Shown here: positions 51,320 through 60,167 of the stretch, in pieces
Position numbering within the stretch: the stretch's first letter is position 1
Layout of the letters: each line of letters opens with the position of its first letter
NCBI GenBank assembly: GCA_031082425.1
Contig: JAVHLB010000001.1
Coordinates: forward strand, 287,723-351,722
From: Candidatus Edwardsbacteria bacterium
GTDB lineage: Bacteria; Edwardsbacteria; AC1; EtOH8
Length of the DNA: 64,000 bases
Direction of reading: 5' to 3'
The notes under the pieces: generated by a model
Databases searched by the model: none
What the model was told of the DNA's origin: nothing
The model's input: the letters and a program-made list of their open reading frames with translations, nothing else
Position numbers and translations under genes: made by a program

Positions 51320-51685
51320 TAATTACGTGTCAGGCCGATCAATGCCGATACTGCGGTGACGGCCGGATATATCACAGGAAATCTGAAACTGGATAAATGG
51401 GTGGAGGGTTTTGTTTGCCAGGCCAAGGTGGCGGAGACGCTGGAAGAGGACTAGACATTAAGGTGCCGGGTTATCTATGCCAGGGATTATATGTTGGAGA
51501 TCCTTAAAAATTATGGCTCTGTGTCCTTATATGCATTGCAGCAGAGGGTCTCGTTCCCGGGGATGGCCATTTTGAGGAAGGTTCTCAAAGTGCCGCGGTT
51601 GGCAGCCTTCTTTTCCATCCTGACAATTGGCATTATAATCGGGGGTTATGCTTTCAACTGGCTGATCAAAATTTCTAGAGGAGAT
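51320..51685 (+). pseudogene. Decayed second COG0701 permease
   Basis: Two pieces of one permease remain. At 51323-51454 the frame reads TAVTAGYITGNLKLDKWVE then a premature TAG, matching the middle of COG0701 proteins. At 51491-51685 the frame reads SFPGMAILRKVLKVPRLAAF and a helix ending GGYAFNWL, matching their C-terminal end. The roughly 90-100 residues between and the whole N-terminal half are missing. The second piece remains open into the next gene, which can create a false N-terminal extension of it. Confidence 0.75.
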
Positions 51686-52150
51686 ATGAAACACAAAAGA
51701 AATTATCGGGAAATTGCCGCGACCGCCGGATTGGCGGCAAAGGACTTGGCGTCGGCGGAGCAGAAAATGGAAGCGGTCACTGATGTTCTTTGGCGGGGGA
51801 TGAAGGATGAGGGTCTGGCCTGGGTGGGCTTCTATAAGATCACCGATGACAAAAAGGAAATGCTGCTGGTGTGCCGCCAGCCCAAGCCGGCCTGCTCGCC
51901 CATCGGGCTGCACGGGGTCTGCGGCCGGGCCTGGAAGGAAAGAAAGGCCCAGGTGGTGGCCGATGTCCACGCCCTGGGAGGCGACCATATCGTCTGCGAC
52001 CCCAACAACCTTTCCGAGGTGGTGATGCCCGTGCTGGAGAATAACGGGGAGTGTCTTTATGTGCTGGACCTGGACAGCGGGGAGCTGGATTCCTTCGGCC
52101 AGGAGGATGTGAAGGGGCTGGAGCTGGTGCTCAAAAGCGCGGGATTGTAA
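51686..52150 (+). CDS. Free methionine-(R)-sulfoxide reductase (GAF-domain, YebR-type)
   Basis: This 154-residue protein is a single GAF domain. The start is ATG 51686 behind GAGGAG; the open extension upstream is permease debris. The catalytic cysteine set is present in KPACSPI, GVCGRAW and IVCDPNN. These enzymes reduce free methionine-R-sulfoxide using thioredoxin, which fits the thioredoxin-rich arsenic locus, because arsenic stress oxidises methionine. It is the last plus-strand gene of the locus. Confidence 0.88.
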   Translation: MKHKRNYREIAATAGLAAKDLASAEQKMEAVTDVLWRGMKDEGLAWVGFYKITDDKKEMLLVCRQPKPACSPIGLHGVCGRAWKERKAQVVADVHALGGDHIVCDPNNLSEVVMPVLENNGECLYVLDLDSGELDSFGQEDVKGLELVLKSAGL

Positions 52151-52166
52151 ACGGAAGGATATGGTT

Positions 52167-53045
52167 TTACCCCTTCTCGGTCAGTATCACCCCGGCGGCC
52201 ACCACCGCCGCCCCGATAATGAAGTTATAGGTGATCTTCTCCCCCAAAAATAGCCAGGCTAAAACAGCGGCGAACACCGGCTGGAGGTTGGACACCACCG
52301 CCACCTTGCTGGCCTCGATCTGGGACAGGGCCCAGTTCCAGGTCAGGTACCCTACAACCGAGGTCAGCAGGGCCAGATAAAGGATCGATGACAGGCCGGA
52401 CCAGGTGACCGCCGCGTAGTCCTGCCGGAGTATCGGCAGGAGACCGATGGGAAGAAAAAATATCGCCCCGAACATCAGCGAATACCCCGTGACCTGGAGT
52501 GGCCGGTATATTCGCAGCATTTTCTTGCTCAATATGGTATAGACCGACCAGGTCAGGACGGCAAAAAATATCAGGATGTCGCCCTTGAGGGTCTGGCCGG
52601 AGAGGTCGATCCCCTTTTCGAACAATACCAACAGAACCCCGGCGAACCCCAGGGCGATGCCGGTTATCTTCAATGCCGACGGCCGCTCCTTAAGCCAGAG
52701 GCAGGACAGGCACAGCACCATTATCGGGGTGGCGGCGTAAAGCAGGGCGCCGTGGGCGGCCAGGGTGTATTTCATGCCGTAAAGGAAAAGGCCCTGGTTG
52801 AAGGGCACCGAGAAAAGGGCCAGCCAGAGGAAGGTCCAGCGGTCCCGGCGATCGGGCGTGAAATACATTCTTTTCATGCCCAGCAAGGCGGCAAAGACCA
52901 GGGCGGTCAGGCCGAAACGCAGCACCCCCAGGGCCAGCGGGGAGAATTCCCGCAGGCCCAGCTTGGTCATCAGAAAGGTCCCGGCCATGATCACCTGGAC
53001 CGAGACCAGAAGCGTCAGCGGATTGTTGGAAATGGACCGTTTCAT
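52167..53045 (-). CDS. EamA/DMT-family permease
   Basis: This 292-residue protein has about ten helices in two EamA repeats (TLLVSVQVIMAGTFLMTKL and ILIFFAVLTWSVYTILSK). It is the third EamA protein in the window, distinct in sequence from the pair at 1780-3513. ATG 53045 starts 50 bases from a divergent gene; the minus-strand promoter is not clear. The substrate is unknown. Confidence 0.85.
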   Translation of the reverse strand: MKRSISNNPLTLLVSVQVIMAGTFLMTKLGLREFSPLALGVLRFGLTALVFAALLGMKRMYFTPDRRDRWTFLWLALFSVPFNQGLFLYGMKYTLAAHGALLYAATPIMVLCLSCLWLKERPSALKITGIALGFAGVLLVLFEKGIDLSGQTLKGDILIFFAVLTWSVYTILSKKMLRIYRPLQVTGYSLMFGAIFFLPIGLLPILRQDYAAVTWSGLSSILYLALLTSVVGYLTWNWALSQIEASKVAVVSNLQPVFAAVLAWLFLGEKITYNFIIGAAVVAAGVILTEKG

Positions 53046-53056
53046 TCTTCAATGCC

Positions 53057-53097
53057 TTGACAAGTTGGTTGTTATTGCGGATAATACTTGGGCTATG
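53057..53097 (+). promoter_or_regulatory. Near-consensus promoter with near-leaderless start
   Basis: TTGACA (53057-53062), 17 bases, GATAAT (53080-53085), then ATG at 53095. Transcription should begin about 53092, giving a leader of zero to three bases; no ribosome site is present. Confidence 0.72.
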
Positions 53098-53841
53098 AGC
53101 AAAAAGAAAAATCCCAAAATAAAATTCATCATCATATTGACTGCGGCGACGATCTTTTATTTCGCCGGGTCCATTGTTCTGGACCTGATGCACCTGCCGG
53201 CCATCGACAGCCTGGTAAAGAAGAACCCCGCCAAGACCGCTTTGATGGAGCAAAGGATCAAAGAGGCCCGGGCCAAGAAAAAACCCTACCGGATCAGCCA
53301 GTCGCACATCCCCTACAATTCCATATCGCCCTACCTTAAGAATGCGGTGCTGGTGGCCGAGGATGCGGCCTTCTTCTCCCACCAGGGAATAGACTACGGC
53401 GAGCTGAAGGAGGCCATCAAGACCGACTGGAAGAAGAAACGCTGGGCCAGGGGCGGCTCCACCATCACCATGCAGCTGGCCAAGAACCTGTACCTGTCGA
53501 CCTCCAAGAGCCTGACCCGGAAGGTATCCGAGGCGGTGCTGGCCCGGCGGATGGACGACCAGCTGAGCAAGGCCCGGATCTTCGAGCTGTACCTGAACTA
53601 TATCGAGTGGGGCGACGGCATCTTCGGCTGCCAGGCGGCATCGCTTCAATACTTCGGCTGTTCCGCTTCGGAGCTTGATCCCGAGCTGGCTATCAGGCTG
53701 GCTTCGATCATCGTCAATCCCAGGAAATACGGACCCTTTACCGACAGCAAACGGATGAATACCCGCCGGAAATGGATCGCCCAAAAAATGCTGCAATACG
53801 GGCATCTGACTGAGGAGGAATACCAGGCCCTACCTTTTTGA
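53095..53841 (+). CDS. mtgA: Monofunctional peptidoglycan glycosyltransferase
   Basis: ATG 53095 lies at the +1 region of a consensus promoter, giving 248 residues; a longer reading upstream overlaps a divergent gene and is rejected. One membrane helix (about 9-29) anchors a GT51 domain with the catalytic EDAAFFSHQGID motif (Glu) and the second-motif GGSTITMQLAKNL, plus RKVSEAVLARRMD. It polymerises lipid II into glycan strands at the outer face of the inner membrane. There is no transpeptidase domain. Confidence 0.93.
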   Translation: MSKKKNPKIKFIIILTAATIFYFAGSIVLDLMHLPAIDSLVKKNPAKTALMEQRIKEARAKKKPYRISQSHIPYNSISPYLKNAVLVAEDAAFFSHQGIDYGELKEAIKTDWKKKRWARGGSTITMQLAKNLYLSTSKSLTRKVSEAVLARRMDDQLSKARIFELYLNYIEWGDGIFGCQAASLQYFGCSASELDPELAIRLASIIVNPRKYGPFTDSKRMNTRRKWIAQKMLQYGHLTEEEYQALPF

Positions 53842-53860
53842 CCCTGCAGAATGTACCGGA

Positions 53861-55399
53861 TCAGGTTTTCTCCACCTCCAGGATCTTCTCCAGGAAATAT
53901 ATGTCCGGATTTTTCCGGTAGACATCTTTCAGCGCCTCCAGGGCCATCTCCCGGTTCTTCCCGGTTCCGTCCAGCTGGCAGAGGGTGAAGAGTATCAGGG
54001 ATTTTTCCTTGACGCCGGCACCGCCCAGTTTTTTCTCCAATGTTGCCAGGATCACGCCTTTCCCCTCCGGGGAAGAGGCTGTTTTATACTCCAGCCTCAT
54101 TTTGGTCATCTCCGTCTCGAACAGAACATCCTTTCTTCGGGAAAAAATAGCCAGGTCCATGGCTTCGGCATTAACGGCCGAGGCCTTTTCTATTTGGCAA
54201 TCCTGTTCCAGCCGTTCTGCCCTGCGGGATAGAAAACTGCACAAATGGTACTTGGCGTCCAGGTCCCGGGCCATTGCAATGGCCTCGTCCAGCAGGGCCT
54301 CACCCCGGGAGTTGTCATTCAACCGGAAACAAAGGTTTGCCAGGCAATTCTTGACCCAGGCCAGGCCCGCCTTGTCGTCCATCTCCAGGACCATTGCCAG
54401 GTATTCAAGGAACATCTTTTCGGCCGGTTCATTCTCGCCCAGCCGGAAATGGACCATCCCCAGGTTGGCCACCGCCATAGATTCGGCGATCCTTTCACCC
54501 AGCCGGCGGCTGAGATCCAGCTGTCTCTGATGGTATTCCCGGGCCTCCTGGTACCTGCCGCGGCTCTCCCAGATCACACCGATGGCCCCGTAAATGTAGG
54601 CCTTGGCCCCCAGGTCATCCAGTTCATCGCTGATGGCCAGTTGCTGCCGGTAGCATTCCATGGCCTCGTCCTCCCGCCCCATATCGGCATAGGCCAGACC
54701 CAGGTTCCCCAGTATCAGCGATATCCCGGGCTTGTCCCCCAGCTGGCGCCGGAGATCAAGCGCCTCCTGGTGGCATTCGACGGCCCGCCCCAGGTCTCCC
54801 AGATTCTTATACGCCGAGCCGGTATTGTTCTTGGCCCGCGAAACCCCCCTCAAATCTCCCTGCGCCCGGCAGATCTCCATCTGCCGGGCATAATATTCCA
54901 GGGCCTTCCGGCTCTCCCCGGTGTCACTGTATGCTATACCCAGGCTGCCCAGCACCCCGGCCATGCCCTGGGGGTCATTCATCTCCTGGAACAGTTTCAG
55001 GGTGTCCCGGTACATTTCCTTGGCTTTATTGAAATCCCCGGTATCCAGGGCTATGCGGGCCAAGCCTCCCATAGCCCTGGCCCGGCCCTTAAGATAACCG
55101 CTTTGTTCCGACAGCTGTCTGGCCCGGGCGTAACGGTCCATCGCCGAGGAAAAATCGCTTTGGGCGATATTTAAATTGCCCAGCATCGTTTCGGCATCGG
55201 CCATGCCGGCCGGGTTATTCCGGAGCTCCTCGATTTTCAGGCAGTGAACGCAGATCTTCCTGCAGCCGTCCCACTTGCCCACCAATTCCAACACCTCGGC
55301 CTTTTTCAGCAGCACTGGCAGGGGATGATATTCCCCCGCACCATTATTCCCTGCCGAAACCCAGTGGATCCCGGCCTGATATCGTTTGATCCGGCTCAT
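53861..55399 (-). CDS. TPR protein (paralogue family member 2)
   Basis: This 512-residue protein is made almost wholly of tetratricopeptide repeats (about 10-12, for example GDLGRAVECHQEALDLRRQLGD). It overlaps the upstream paralogue by four bases (ATGA). The N-terminal block (IHWVSAGNNGAGEYHPL, AEVLELVGKWDGCRK) is clearly homologous to the paralogue (55396-56826) and to the protein at 30683-32104. There is no signal peptide or enzyme domain. It probably serves as a cytoplasmic interaction scaffold. Confidence 0.8.
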   Translation of the reverse strand: MSRIKRYQAGIHWVSAGNNGAGEYHPLPVLLKKAEVLELVGKWDGCRKICVHCLKIEELRNNPAGMADAETMLGNLNIAQSDFSSAMDRYARARQLSEQSGYLKGRARAMGGLARIALDTGDFNKAKEMYRDTLKLFQEMNDPQGMAGVLGSLGIAYSDTGESRKALEYYARQMEICRAQGDLRGVSRAKNNTGSAYKNLGDLGRAVECHQEALDLRRQLGDKPGISLILGNLGLAYADMGREDEAMECYRQQLAISDELDDLGAKAYIYGAIGVIWESRGRYQEAREYHQRQLDLSRRLGERIAESMAVANLGMVHFRLGENEPAEKMFLEYLAMVLEMDDKAGLAWVKNCLANLCFRLNDNSRGEALLDEAIAMARDLDAKYHLCSFLSRRAERLEQDCQIEKASAVNAEAMDLAIFSRRKDVLFETEMTKMRLEYKTASSPEGKGVILATLEKKLGGAGVKEKSLILFTLCQLDGTGKNREMALEALKDVYRKNPDIYFLEKILEVEKT

Positions 55400-56826
55400 G
55401 AATTTCCAAAGATTTCATTAAGTTCATCAATCCTTTTATTGAACTCAATGTTGGGGGTCCGGGAAACCAGATCGGTATACCTTTCCAGGGCTTGCTTTCC
55501 CTGCTCACTTCGTCCGGTGATTTTATATAGGGCATAGCTGATGGAGGCCCTCGGTTCGGCATCGGAACAGGCCCCCGCCAGTTCCTGCAAAATTCCAACG
55601 CCCTGCTCCGGATCTCTGCGTCCGACGATCATCGCCTTTTGGACCCGGCTGTTGAAAAGGGTCTGGGCCTGGTTTATCTTCCCGGCCACTATCAAAGCCT
55701 CGCTGTTATCCGCCTCCGCCTCAGCATGCATTTCCAGCAGGAGGAACAGCCCGGCCCGGCCGTAAAGCATCTCGCACAGGTAGCGCTTGATCCCTAGTTC
55801 CCGGGCGGTGTTGATGGCTTTATCATAGCATTCCCTGGCGGCCTGATAGTCTTGATCCTCAATATGGATGCTGGCCATATTGGCCAGAGCCCGGGCTTCT
55901 CCGCTACTGCTGCCCATTTCCCGGGAAAGGGCCAGGTCCCGGCGGTGGTAATCCATGGCCTCCTTAAGCTGGCCCTGGTAGTAATGAAGCACTCCGATGT
56001 TGCAAAGCAGCATGCTCAGTCCGGCCCGGTCGCCCATCTCCAAAGATATCCTGAGCTTTTCCTGGTAGCACTGCATGGCCCGGGCATAGTTCCCCTGGAG
56101 GTGATAGACCATCCCCAGGTTTCCGATGGACACTGCCCATCCCTTTTTATTGCCAAATTTTTTTGATATTTCAATATCCCGGCGGTAATGCTCAAGGGCC
56201 TCTTGATACCGGCCTTCATCAAAACAGATTATGCCGATATTAGCGTAGGTTTTCCCCAGGTTCATCTCGTCATTCAGCTCTCGGCAGATACTTATCCGGC
56301 GGTGGTAATATTCCATGGCCTTTTGTCGTTCACCCTTGCGCCAATGCCAAATTCCTATATCGTTAAGGGCACTGCTGATCTCGGTTTTATCGCCGAGTTC
56401 CTCGGCCAGTTTTAGCTGCGTTTCCAAAACTTCCAGGGCCCGGGGATAATCGGATTTGGTCTCGTAATAGCTGGCCATCTGATTTAGCACCGTACAGGTG
56501 CCTTTCCCGTCGCCTTGTCCGCAGTATATGTCCCGGGCCTTCTGGAGATAAGGCCAGGCCGCGTCGGAATCGCCTCTTTTCAACAACAGGGCACCCAGGT
56601 CGCGGCTGGCTTCGGCCGCCAGCGCTATCGCCCCGCCCTTTTTTGTCTGTTCCAATATCTCGACCCTGATCCTCTGGGCCTGATCCCACTGCCCGATTAG
56701 GTCCAGCACCGACGCCTTGTTCCTTAGAACATGGTATGGGAAATAGTCTCCGCCGCCTTCTGCCCCCAAGGCCGCCCAATAAAGTCCGGACGGGTTCAGA
56801 TATTTATGGTGTCTGGAATGTTCCAT
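55396..56826 (-). CDS. TPR protein (paralogue family member 3)
   Basis: This 476-residue TPR protein starts with the family's N-terminal block (SGLYWAALGAEGGGDYFPYH). Repeats such as GRYQEALEHYRRDIEISKKFGN and GNYARAMQCYQEKLRISLEMGD follow. The chain ends with RTPNIEFNKRIDELNEIF, the same C-terminal pattern seen at 30683-32104. It starts three bases after the MTH938-like gene stop and overlaps the next TPR gene by four bases. Its function is unknown. The tandem pair suggests duplication and functional coupling. Confidence 0.8.
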   Translation of the reverse strand: MEHSRHHKYLNPSGLYWAALGAEGGGDYFPYHVLRNKASVLDLIGQWDQAQRIRVEILEQTKKGGAIALAAEASRDLGALLLKRGDSDAAWPYLQKARDIYCGQGDGKGTCTVLNQMASYYETKSDYPRALEVLETQLKLAEELGDKTEISSALNDIGIWHWRKGERQKAMEYYHRRISICRELNDEMNLGKTYANIGIICFDEGRYQEALEHYRRDIEISKKFGNKKGWAVSIGNLGMVYHLQGNYARAMQCYQEKLRISLEMGDRAGLSMLLCNIGVLHYYQGQLKEAMDYHRRDLALSREMGSSSGEARALANMASIHIEDQDYQAARECYDKAINTARELGIKRYLCEMLYGRAGLFLLLEMHAEAEADNSEALIVAGKINQAQTLFNSRVQKAMIVGRRDPEQGVGILQELAGACSDAEPRASISYALYKITGRSEQGKQALERYTDLVSRTPNIEFNKRIDELNEIFGNS

Positions 56827-56829
56827 CTT

Positions 56830-57174
56830 TCAACAGGTCAGGTGCAGGCAGGCAATGACCTTCTGCGTGATTGCCGCAGAATGATTATACTCTTCAACCG
56901 CCTTTTCGGTGGGGGCTGTCATAAGATGGATTTCGTTCTTCCGGCAATACTCCTCTACTTTGCCGTCCACCTTCATCAAGCCCGGCTGGCCCAGGCCCAC
57001 TATCAATATCTCCGGTTTCTGGCCAAAGACCTCGTCCAGGTCCTCCATTTGCAGCCGGTGTCCCTCTTTGCGCCACCATTTGTCGTCCACCCGGTCGGGA
57101 TAGATGATGACATCGGAGCGATAATCCAGGCCGTCAATTTTAACGTACCCAAAGGAATAGCAGTCTATCTTCAT
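56830..57174 (-). CDS. MTH938-like (NDUFAF3-type) small protein
   Basis: The 114 residues match the MTH938-like domain: an N-terminal YGYVKIDGLDYRSDVIIYPD-like strand pair, PEILIVGLGQPGLMKV with the conserved G-x-G-x-P turn, and APTEKAVEEYN near the end. Bacterial members are of unknown role; the human relative helps build respiratory complex I, but that cannot be transferred here. It overlaps the upstream membrane-protein gene by four bases and is followed at once by a TPR gene. Confidence 0.85.
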   Translation of the reverse strand: MKIDCYSFGYVKIDGLDYRSDVIIYPDRVDDKWWRKEGHRLQMEDLDEVFGQKPEILIVGLGQPGLMKVDGKVEEYCRKNEIHLMTAPTEKAVEEYNHSAAITQKVIACLHLTC

Positions 57175-57878
57175 TGCCAGTTCAGTCCTTCTTTTTCCTT
57201 ACGGTAAAAGCCTCCCAGCAAGTTCATGCCGCAGGACCAAAGATATAAAAGAATGAAAGAGAATGCCAGGGGTCCGATAAAAGGGACCGGCCAGAGAAGC
57301 AATGCCAGCAGGGGCAGCAGAAAAACGGCCCAGAATAAAAACAGAAACAGGATATATTGTTTGAGGGTCTTGAATATCGGCTCAATGATATTGGAAGGCA
57401 GCAGTGAGGGCATCAGCTTTCCGGTGACGGCCGTCATCAGCAAGGCCATGGGAAAGTACAAGAAGCTGAAAACCAAAAGAGTAAATATGGCCAGAGGCGA
57501 TATGGTCCCCTGGTTTTTGATCATCAGCGCCAGATACATTTCGATCGGCATAAAAGACCAGAAGGTTATCAGCAGGAATTTGAAAACCGGGGCCAGGACG
57601 GCGTTCTGAACATCGGCCAATTCGCCCCAGTTGAATGCCAGATCCTTTCCCTGGCCGGCCGATCTTATTATCCTGATAAAATGCCCGGGCAGGGCGGCCA
57701 GCACTGCAAAACCTGCCAGGCCGGCTATCAGATAGACAGGCAGTCCGGCCGGGGGCAGGGCTGCGGGAAATATCTTGAACAGGGTCTGGGCTATCTGCCA
57801 GGCGGATAGCGCCATGGCTCCGATGGACAGAAGCAGCATTTGCCGTTTTGCCGGGATAAAGGATGATTTTAGAAACAT
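57171..57878 (-). CDS. Polytopic membrane protein of unknown function
   Basis: This 235-residue protein has about six hydrophobic segments (near 15-35, 47-66, 95-115, 125-150, 170-190 and 195-220). The arrangement is similar to DUF4013-type membrane proteins but without a decisive signature. Positively charged FYRKEKEG at the end suggests a cytoplasmic C-terminus. It is coupled to the MTH938-like gene by a four-base overlap and follows the GT-C gene by 18 bases. Confidence 0.7.
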   Translation of the reverse strand: MFLKSSFIPAKRQMLLLSIGAMALSAWQIAQTLFKIFPAALPPAGLPVYLIAGLAGFAVLAALPGHFIRIIRSAGQGKDLAFNWGELADVQNAVLAPVFKFLLITFWSFMPIEMYLALMIKNQGTISPLAIFTLLVFSFLYFPMALLMTAVTGKLMPSLLPSNIIEPIFKTLKQYILFLFLFWAVFLLPLLALLLWPVPFIGPLAFSFILLYLWSCGMNLLGGFYRKEKEGLNWQ

Positions 57879-57896
57879 GCTGATAAGGCTGTTAAA

Positions 57897-59582
57897 TTAT
57901 TGCGGTTCAGGTTTTGCCGGATCTTTCCCGGTGATCAGGCGGATAACCTCGGGATTATAAGGCAGGCCCAGCCGGACCGCCCGGTGGTAATAATAAAGGG
58001 AACTGTCCCGCTGACCGAGGTTCAGGAACAGGAAGGACAGAAGCTCGTTGGCTTCGACATCGACCGGGTCCAGGGCAAAGGCCTGCTTCAGCGGCTTCCG
58101 GGCCGGAAGGGTCAGGCCCTGTTTGATCAGAGACTTGGCCAGTCGCAGATAGAGGCCGGCATCGGCTCCCAGGCTGTCGGCGTCAACGGCCCCCTGAAAG
58201 GCGGCCTGGGCCTGGGGATATTTTTTCTGCTGATACAGGATCAGCCCCAGATCGTGGAGGATGGCGGCATTGCCGGGGTTCAGATCCGCGGCCCGGGCCA
58301 GCTCCGCCTCCGCCTCCGGCCACCTGTCTCGGGCGGCATACCTCTGCCCCAGTACGTTATGGGCGAAGTAGGAATCGGGGGAGTATTTTACAGCGTTGCC
58401 CCAAAAAGAGATATCATCCCGGTATACAGCCAGGTGCCAAAGGGAAACCGCCGAAAGCAGGGCCAATAAAAGAGCCAGAAATAACGGGGCAAATTTTCTT
58501 TCCGCGACCTTCAGAACGGCCCGGGACTCCATCAGCATGATAAAAAAACCAGTCATCGGAAGATACAACCGCTGCTCCAGCAGGTAGGCGAACCCCAGGG
58601 TCCTGGCGGCGGTGGGGGCCAGGAACAGCAGGAAGCAGCCCAGCCCGAACATAAAATGCCGCTTTCGGTTCAATCCTCCCAGAATGAGGAGGCCCAGCAG
58701 GCCGGTCAGCGCTATCATTCCCGGCCAAAGTGAGGTATTTTCCGGAATGGGCATCACCGAAAGATCGAAAGGGAAAAATATCTTGCCCAGATAGCTCACC
58801 AGACCGGCCAGGTTTTCGGCGAAAGTGTTGTAATTCACCGAGACCGGTCCCACCGCCTGCCTCCGCAGGAACAGAAAAAGGGAGAGACCCGTCAGCCAGA
58901 TCAGTGCCGGCGCCAGAATCTTCCGGAATTCCCGGCGGTGGAACAGCAGGTAGTAGAGCAGTCCGGCCCCCGGCAGGATCACGGCGGTCTCCTTGGTGAA
59001 CAGGGCGGCGGTGAATGACAGAAGGTGGGCCAGCAGGAGGGCCGGGGATGGTCTCTCCAGATATTTGATGAAGGTTGTCAGCGCGAACAGAGAAAAGACC
59101 GCCAGCAAGGAGTCGTATCGGCCCGGGATGAAGGCCACCGCATGGTTCAACACCGGATGCACGGCGAAGGTCAGGCAGAAAGCCAGGGATATTTTATGGG
59201 AATATTTAAGGGTCCTGAACAGACGAAACAGCAGGCAGGACGCCGTCAGGTGAAAGATGACATTGGATAAATGGTAACCCCAGGGGTTCCGGCCGCTCCA
59301 CAGGGCGTCGCCGATGAAGGTCAGGGTTACCAGGGGGCGGTAATAGGTCCCGGGGGACTGCCAGTTCATGTCGGTCCTGAAGGCCAGCAGAATGTTCTTA
59401 AGATCCGCCAGACGGTGAAAGTTCTCCAGGATCAGATGGTCGTCGTCAAAATAGGCAAACCCGAAGAAAACCGACCTGAAATAAACTGCCGCCCCCAGCA
59501 GGGCGATCCAAAAGTAGGGACGCCATCCCTCGGTAAATAGATAACTCCAGAAGTCAGATGATTTAAGCCTGTCAAGATGCAT
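57897..59582 (-). CDS. GT-C/TMTC-like membrane glycosyltransferase with TPR tail
   Basis: This 561-residue protein has about ten membrane helices (20-400) followed by four TPR units (about 410-540, WPEAEAELARAADLNPGNAA). The first loop carries the diacidic YFDDDHLI; another conserved run is FAVHPVLNHAVAFIPGR, typical of TMTC/PMT-type glycosyltransferases that use a polyprenyl-phosphate sugar. It would glycosylate exported proteins or lipids at the periplasmic face. It is nine bases downstream of the PK-C-like gene and heads the membrane-TPR part of the operon. Confidence 0.85.
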   Translation of the reverse strand: MHLDRLKSSDFWSYLFTEGWRPYFWIALLGAAVYFRSVFFGFAYFDDDHLILENFHRLADLKNILLAFRTDMNWQSPGTYYRPLVTLTFIGDALWSGRNPWGYHLSNVIFHLTASCLLFRLFRTLKYSHKISLAFCLTFAVHPVLNHAVAFIPGRYDSLLAVFSLFALTTFIKYLERPSPALLLAHLLSFTAALFTKETAVILPGAGLLYYLLFHRREFRKILAPALIWLTGLSLFLFLRRQAVGPVSVNYNTFAENLAGLVSYLGKIFFPFDLSVMPIPENTSLWPGMIALTGLLGLLILGGLNRKRHFMFGLGCFLLFLAPTAARTLGFAYLLEQRLYLPMTGFFIMLMESRAVLKVAERKFAPLFLALLLALLSAVSLWHLAVYRDDISFWGNAVKYSPDSYFAHNVLGQRYAARDRWPEAEAELARAADLNPGNAAILHDLGLILYQQKKYPQAQAAFQGAVDADSLGADAGLYLRLAKSLIKQGLTLPARKPLKQAFALDPVDVEANELLSFLFLNLGQRDSSLYYYHRAVRLGLPYNPEVIRLITGKDPAKPEPQ

Positions 59583-59591
59583 CCGCCGACC

Positions 59592-60152
59592 TTATATATT
59601 GCGTGGTTTGCAGATCACCTCGTGGACCTTGAGGTCGAAGAAATCCTGGGCGTTGGCCGGGGTCAACACCACCGCAGTGTCGGCCCCGCTGCCGGTGCCG
59701 CCGATGGCGACGGCCTGCTGCTGGACCGAGACCAGCCCGGCGTCGGCCGCCATCAGCGCCATCTCCAGGCAGACCTTGAAGCCCTGACCCATGGTTCGCA
59801 GGGTGTAGGCGATGATCTCGTCCATCTGGTAGGTATTGAGCTTCCTTCTGACCGCCCGGTTGACGCCCCCCAAGGCGTGCTGGCAGGTAAGTATCTTAAC
59901 GCCTTCCCTTTCCAGCGCACTTCTATTCTCAGCCGTCAATTCCTGTGAATCCTTGGCCGAGAAGCCGGCCGAATGGGTCACCGCCACCAGGTTGAATCCG
60001 GAGAACAGTTCGGCGGCCTTAAGGGCCGTCGCCCCGGTGGTGGTGGCCACCAGGATGTTCTTAATGCCAAGCTCCCGGGCCCGGGACAGGGCCAGCCGCA
60101 AGGTCTCTTCGGTGTTGGCCGGGCCGGGCATGGCAAAATATTTATATTCCAT
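59592..60152 (-). CDS. Stand-alone pyruvate-kinase C-terminal-domain protein
   Basis: This 186-residue protein consists of the PK-C (alpha/beta) domain only: TEETLRLALSRARELGIKNILVATTTGATALKAAELF, the KCTEV-like ALGGVNRAVR and GGTGSGADTAVVL. In pyruvate kinase this domain binds effectors such as fructose-1,6-bisphosphate or AMP. No catalytic barrel is present, so it is not a kinase; regulatory or unknown function is likely. GGAGG precedes ATG 60152, with a 15-base gap to the oxidoreductase gene. Confidence 0.85.
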   Translation of the reverse strand: MEYKYFAMPGPANTEETLRLALSRARELGIKNILVATTTGATALKAAELFSGFNLVAVTHSAGFSAKDSQELTAENRSALEREGVKILTCQHALGGVNRAVRRKLNTYQMDEIIAYTLRTMGQGFKVCLEMALMAADAGLVSVQQQAVAIGGTGSGADTAVVLTPANAQDFFDLKVHEVICKPRNI

Positions 60153-60167
60153 ATAAAATGCCTCCGG

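Noticed and set aside
51491..51685. N-terminal membrane extension of the methionine-sulfoxide reductase
   Set aside because: The extension matches the C-terminal end of COG0701 permeases and a good ribosome site precedes ATG 51686.
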